Origin: Ornithinimicrobium cerasi
GTDB lineage: Bacteria; Actinomycetota; Actinomycetes; Actinomycetales; Dermatophilaceae
Assembly (NCBI RefSeq): GCF_003702705.1
Contig: NZ_QZMN01000007.1
Location: 124,001 to 188,000 of the forward strand
DNA: 64,000 nt
Direction of reading: 5' to 3'
Shown here: positions 59,721 to 64,000 of the stretch, one piece after another
Position numbering within the stretch: the stretch's first letter is position 1
Layout of the letters: every line of letters starts with the position of its first letter
Notes under the pieces: generated by a model
Database searches by the model: none
The model's input: the letters and a program-made list of their open reading frames with translations, nothing else
Told to the model about the DNA's origin: nothing
Translations under genes and position numbers: made by a program

Positions 59721-60934
59721 TCCCTCACCACTCCCTGCAGGTAGTCGGCCGCGTGCCGGGCCCGCTCGCGCAGGTCCTCCAACGACGCCTCGTCCTCCCC
59801 GGCACCGAACACGGTGACGTGACCCAGCTTGCGCCCGGGCCGCACCCCCTTGCCGTAGAGGTGGATCTTCAGGCCGGGGTCGCGGGCCATGAGGTGCCGG
59901 TAGGTGGGGTACAGGTCCTCGTCGTCGCCACCGAGCACGTTGGCCATCACGGTCCACCGGTCCCGCGCCGAGGGGTCGCCCAGCGGCAGGTCGAGCACGG
60001 CCCGCAGATGCTGCTCGAACTGGCTGGTCACCGAGCCCTCGATGGTCCAGTGCCCGCTGTTGTGGGGGCGCATCGCCAGCTCGTTGACGAGGTATGCCGG
60101 GGCGCCGGTCTCCCCGTCGCGCACCTCGAACAGCTCCACCGCCAGGACGCCGGTGACCCCGAGCGCACCCGCGATCCGCAGGGCGCCCTCGGCGGCCGCG
60201 ACCGCGACCTGCTCGTCGAGCCCGGGCGCGGGCGCGAGCACCTCGGTGTTGATCCCGCCGGACTGCACCGTGTGGACGATCGGCCAGGCGGCGGCCTGGC
60301 CCGACGGGGAGCGCGCGACGAGGGCCGCGAGCTCGCGGGTGAAGTCGACGGCCTCCTCCAGCAGGACCCCGTCCTCGAGCGAGCCGGGCTCCCCGACGGC
60401 GGCGAGCCAGTCGTCGAGCTCGGCGACCGAGCGGCATACCCTCACCCCCTTGCCGTCGTACCCGCCGCGCGGGGTCTTGGCCACCACCGGCCAGCCGACC
60501 TCGGCGGCGAAGGCCTCGACGTCCCCGGCGTCCCGCGCCCGCGCCCAGCGGGGGCAGGGGATGCCCAGCTCGGTCAGGCGCCGGCGCATCGCCAGCTTGT
60601 CCTGGGCGAAGACGAGCGCCTCGGGGCCGGGATGGAGGTTGACGCCGTCGGCGGCCAGCGCGGTGAGCACCTCCTGGGGCACGTGCTCGTGGTCGAAGGT
60701 GACCACGTCGCAGTGCCTGGCCCACTCCCGCAGGGCCTCGAGGTCGGTGTGCTCGCCGACCGGGCTGTGCGGCACGACGAGGGCAGCGCTGGCCGTCTCG
60801 GACTCGGCGAGGACCGACAGGGTCACGGAGAGCGCGACGGCCGGCGGCTGGCACATCCGCGCCAGCTGGCCGCCGCCCACGATGCCGACGACCGGGAAGC
60901 CGCCCTCCGCGCGCAGGGGGGTGGGTGTGGTCAC
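59717..60934 (-). CDS. purK: N5-carboxyaminoimidazole ribonucleotide synthase
   Basis: This 405-residue ATP-grasp protein uses bicarbonate and ATP to carboxylate AIR. The N-terminus [20 protein letters not shown] and the ATP-grasp segments [35 protein letters not shown] and [20 protein letters not shown] (metal-binding Glu) with [20 protein letters not shown] are clear. GTG 60934 has TAGGGT 6 nt upstream. Two GGTATGCCG words lie in it, at 60091 and 60433. Confidence 0.96.
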   Translation of the reverse strand: MTTPTPLRAEGGFPVVGIVGGGQLARMCQPPAVALSVTLSVLAESETASAALVVPHSPVGEHTDLEALREWARHCDVVTFDHEHVPQEVLTALAADGVNLHPGPEALVFAQDKLAMRRRLTELGIPCPRWARARDAGDVEAFAAEVGWPVVAKTPRGGYDGKGVRVCRSVAELDDWLAAVGEPGSLEDGVLLEEAVDFTRELAALVARSPSGQAAAWPIVHTVQSGGINTEVLAPAPGLDEQVAVAAAEGALRIAGALGVTGVLAVELFEVRDGETGAPAYLVNELAMRPHNSGHWTIEGSVTSQFEQHLRAVLDLPLGDPSARDRWTVMANVLGGDDEDLYPTYRHLMARDPGLKIHLYGKGVRPGRKLGHVTVFGAGEDEASLEDLRERARHAADYLQGVVRE

Positions 60935-60940
60935 GGGGGA

Positions 60941-60946
60941 ACCCTA
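60941..60946 (-). promoter_or_regulatory. Leaderless -10 box of purK
   Basis: TAGGGT on the minus strand, 6 nt before GTG 60934. It lies 15 bp from the divergent GtrA box. Confidence 0.5.
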
Positions 60947-60961
60947 CCCAGCGCAGGCACG

Positions 60962-60967
60962 TACACT
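60962..60967 (+). promoter_or_regulatory. Leaderless -10 box of the GtrA gene
   Basis: TACACT, 6 nt before GTG 60974, with no Shine-Dalgarno. Divergent purK and GtrA starts are only 39 bp apart. Confidence 0.5.
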
Positions 60968-60973
60968 CCCCCG

Positions 60974-61555
60974 GTGACCGCCCAGACCCCCTCGCTGCTC
61001 GCCCGTCTGCGGGCGACCTACGAGGTGCTGGTCCGCGAGCTGGCGAAGTTCGGCACCGTCGGGGCGGTGGCCTTCGTCGTCGACCTGGTCCTCTACAACG
61101 TCCTCGTCTTCGGGGTGCCCGGTCTGGGCGACGGTGTGCTGCACGACCACCCGCTCACCGGCAAGGTGGTCGCGACCAGCACCGCCACCGTGGTCTCCTG
61201 GCTCGGCAACCGGCTGTGGACCTTCCGGCACCGCCTCAGCGAGCCGATGGCGCACGAGTTCGGGCTGTTCGTCCTCTTCAACGCCGTGGGCCTGGCCATC
61301 GCGCTGGCCTGCCTCGCCTTCTCCCGCTACGTCCTGGGGCTGGACAGCCAGCTCGCGGACAACATCTCCGGCAACGGCATCGGCCTCGTGCTCGGGACCC
61401 TCTTCCGGTTCTGGGCCTACCGCACCTTCGTCTTCCGCGGGGAGCTGGACGCCGAGGAGCGGCTGCGGCGCGCCGCCGCCCGGGAGGAGCGCGACACTGC
61501 CCGCCTGGCCCGCCGCGCGGCCCGTCGTCAGGGCGTGTCGGCCAGCGGCAGGTAG
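60974..61555 (+). CDS. GtrA family membrane protein
   Basis: This 193-residue protein has four hydrophobic segments ([78 protein letters not shown]). GtrA-type proteins flip or transfer undecaprenyl-linked sugars. The [12 protein letters not shown] and [11 protein letters not shown] motifs are family marks. The C-terminal 40 residues are charged (Arg/Glu/Ala). Its last 28 nt overlap the end of the convergent kinase gene. Confidence 0.9.
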   Translation: MTAQTPSLLARLRATYEVLVRELAKFGTVGAVAFVVDLVLYNVLVFGVPGLGDGVLHDHPLTGKVVATSTATVVSWLGNRLWTFRHRLSEPMAHEFGLFVLFNAVGLAIALACLAFSRYVLGLDSQLADNISGNGIGLVLGTLFRFWAYRTFVFRGELDAEERLRRAAAREERDTARLARRAARRQGVSASGR

Positions 61556-62592
61556 ACCGCGAACACCGGGGGGCTGGTGCGGGTCAGCTCCAGGCGTCCT
61601 CCGACCGACTCCGCGGTCTCGCGCGCGACGGCGAGGCCCAGCCCGGTCCCCCGGCCGGTCGTGACGGCCCGCTCGAAGATGACCCGCGCCAGCTGGGCGG
61701 GGATGCCGGGACCCTCGTCGCGGACGGTGAAGACCGCCGACGGCCCGGACCGCGCCACGTGCAGGGAGACCTCCCCGGCACCGTGGACGAGGGCGTTCTC
61801 GACGAGGGTGTTGAGGACCTGGGACAGGGCCGAGGCGCTGGCCTCGACGATCACGCCCCGCTCGCAGGTGAGCCGGATCCGTCGGCCGGCCTCGGCGAAG
61901 GCCGGTCCCCACTCCTCGTCGAGCCCGGCGAGCACGGCGTCGACCGCGCTGAGGGCGCCCCCGCTCGCGTGCCCCGGACGGGTGCGACGCAGCAGCTCGT
62001 CCACCACCCCGCTGAGCCGCTCCACCTGGCTGATCGCGATCTCCGCCTCGGCCCGCGCGAGCGACGCGTCGTCGGCCTGGGCGATCTCCTCCAGCCGCAG
62101 CAGCAGGGCCGACAGAGGGGTACGCAGCTGGTGCGAGGCGTCGGCGGCGAAGGAGCGCTCGGACACCAGCGCCCGCGCGAAGGTGCTGTGGTGGCGGTCC
62201 ACCTCGCGGGCCACGGCGTCGATCTCGCGGATCCCTCCGCGCCAGGGCTCCAGCTCCACGAGCCGTCCGGGTCGCGCCTGCGGGTCGAGCGCGAAGCCTC
62301 CCGAGGCCATCTCGTCGGTGCGGTGGGCGAGGCGGCGCAGCGGGTCGGCGACGGTCTCCGCCGACCGGTCGGCCAGCGACCGGGCGACCGCGAGGCCGGA
62401 GAGGGCGACGACGGAGGTGCCGAGCACGACCCCGACCCCGACGGCCCACGTCGGCAGCGTGCCCACCGTGCCCAGCCACTCGGCCCGGTGAGCCTCGACG
62501 AGGACCCAGGCGATGACCCCGCCGACGACCAGCGCCAGCACGAGCACCACGACGGTGACGGTGACGGCGAGCTCGCGGAAGACGGCCCGCAC
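61528..62592 (-). CDS. OmpR-type sensor histidine kinase
   Basis: This 354-residue membrane kinase has TM1 (VTVTVVVLVLALVVGGVIAW, about 10-30), a short extracytoplasmic loop, TM2 (AVGVGVVLGTSVVALSGLAV, about 50-70), HAMP, HisKA (ASHQLRTPLSALLLRLEEI, His about 152) and an ATPase with NTLVENALVHGAGE, RDEGPGIP and GRGTGLGLAVARE. It lies 5 nt downstream of its cognate regulator. It is convergent with GtrA, overlapping by 28 nt. Confidence 0.93.
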   Translation of the reverse strand: MRAVFRELAVTVTVVVLVLALVVGGVIAWVLVEAHRAEWLGTVGTLPTWAVGVGVVLGTSVVALSGLAVARSLADRSAETVADPLRRLAHRTDEMASGGFALDPQARPGRLVELEPWRGGIREIDAVAREVDRHHSTFARALVSERSFAADASHQLRTPLSALLLRLEEIAQADDASLARAEAEIAISQVERLSGVVDELLRRTRPGHASGGALSAVDAVLAGLDEEWGPAFAEAGRRIRLTCERGVIVEASASALSQVLNTLVENALVHGAGEVSLHVARSGPSAVFTVRDEGPGIPAQLARVIFERAVTTGRGTGLGLAVARETAESVGGRLELTRTSPPVFAVYLPLADTP

Positions 62593-62597
62593 CGGGC

Positions 62598-63284
<687 letters not shown>

Positions 63285-63342
63285 GTCCTCACTCCTCTCA
63301 TGGGTCGGTCCCGGTCGTCTGGTCCGTCAGTATGCGGGCTGC

Positions 63343-64000
63343 TCACCGTCCCGGCCAGTTCGGCGTGCGCTTCTCGGCGAAGGCCGCCACGCCCTCCCTG
63401 CGGTCACCGCTGAACGCGGTGGCCCGCCAGCAGGCGTCCTCGATCTCCAGCCCCGAGGCCAGGTCGGTGCCCATCCCGAGCCGCATCGCCTTCTTGGCGT
63501 TGCGGACCGCCACCGGTGAGTTCGCGGCGATCCGGGCCGCGATCTCGAGCGCGCGCTCCCGCGCGGTGCCGGCCGGGACCACCTCGTCGAGGACGCCCAG
63601 GGCCGCCCCCTCCGCGGCGGTGAGGCGGGCTCCGGTGAAGATCATCGACGCCGCCCGGGACCAGCCCACCCGACGGGTCAGCAGCTGGGTGCCGCCTCCG
63701 CCCGGGATGACACCGACCCCGACCTCCGGCAGACCGACGGTCGCGCCCTCCCCCGCGACGACCAGGTCGCAGCTGAGCGCGATCTCCATCCCGCCCCCCA
63801 GGGCGAAGCCCTCCACCGCCGCGACCGCCGGGACGGGCAGGTCGAGCACCCCGCGGTAGGCCAGCCGGGTGGTCAGCCGGTGGTCCATCATCTGCGCGTC
63901 GGTGAAGCCGTTGCGCTCCTTGAGGTCGGCCCCGACGCAGAACGCCCGGTCGCCCGTGCTCGTCACCACCACGGCGCGCACGGTCGGGTCGGCTGCGAGC
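63343..64000 (-). CDS. Enoyl-CoA hydratase, 5' end missing
   Basis: The visible 219 codons form an enoyl-CoA hydratase/isomerase (crotonase). VVVTSTGDRAFCVGADLKER (oxyanion-hole loop), AAVEGFALGGGMEIALSCDL (second oxyanion region) and VGLPEVGVGVIPGGGGTQLL with the catalytic Glu, then C-terminal EGVAAFAEKRTPNWPGR. The start lies beyond the window edge; an internal Met at 63981 is not the true N-terminus because family sequence continues upstream (LAADPTV). About 35-45 residues are missing. Confidence 0.93.
   Translation of the reverse strand, partial: LAADPTVRAVVVTSTGDRAFCVGADLKERNGFTDAQMMDHRLTTRLAYRGVLDLPVPAVAAVEGFALGGGMEIALSCDLVVAGEGATVGLPEVGVGVIPGGGGTQLLTRRVGWSRAASMIFTGARLTAAEGAALGVLDEVVPAGTARERALEIAARIAANSPVAVRNAKKAMRLGMGTDLASGLEIEDACWRATAFSGDRREGVAAFAEKRTPNWPGR

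Overview
This window is a gene-dense stretch of a high-GC actinobacterial chromosome. Mycothione reductase (mycothiol), CofD/CofE and an LLM oxidoreductase (coenzyme F420), MtrA-MtrB-LpqB, a WhiB protein, a BldC-like HTH, PdtaS and a long-form HPF all point to Actinomycetota. Gene order (SIS protein, Trm112, manB, DUF3499, metallopeptidase, whiB, fbiA, fbiB, TIGR03089, LCP) follows the mycobacterial Rv3256c-Rv3268 region but is interrupted. The overall look suggests Micrococcales, possibly Intrasporangiaceae or Ornithinimicrobiaceae; the family is inference. No rRNA, tRNA, insertion sequence, prophage or cas gene was seen, and no gene-free stretch exceeds about 180 bases.

Layout. 0-8.2 kb: partial pdtaS kinase, giant NAD-glutamate dehydrogenase, two small proteins and P5C dehydrogenase (glutamate/proline catabolism). 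8.2-13.3 kb: a little-known cluster with a CpaE-like ATPase, SAF protein, BldC-like HTH, LysM protein and DUF6459 protein, next to secA (13.3-16 kb). 16-23.4 kb: tandem GNAT, large secreted nuclease, AlkX-type DNA glycosylase, HPF and ComF. 23.5-30.7 kb: mtr-ahcY-mtrA-mtrB-lpqB. 30.8-37.4 kb: dinB, kynU-kynA coupled to SIS-Trm112-manB, then DUF3499. 37.5-45.6 kb: metallopeptidase-like protein, DUF5719, large membrane glycosyltransferase, whiB, and divergent fbiA-fbiB. 45.6-55.3 kb: AlkA-like glycosylase, TIGR03089, CoA-transferase pair, GT2, LCP, Ser/Thr kinase, serine hydrolase and acyl-CoA dehydrogenase. 55.3-64 kb: NarL-type two-component pair, membrane protein, LLM oxidoreductase, purE-purK, GtrA, OmpR-type two-component pair and a partial enoyl-CoA hydratase.

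Two window-wide signals stand out. First, the 9-mer GGTATGCCG occurs at least 24 times on both strands without strand preference, in several reading frames, and often forces rare codons (TAT, GCA, ATA, GTA). It behaves like a selected DNA word (uptake-like signal or protein site), not a coding by-product. Second, at least seventeen gene starts have a TANNNT hexamer 6-8 nt upstream of ATG/GTG and no Shine-Dalgarno, the signature of leaderless mRNAs; at secA/GNAT one 7-bp box serves both directions. All counts were made by eye.
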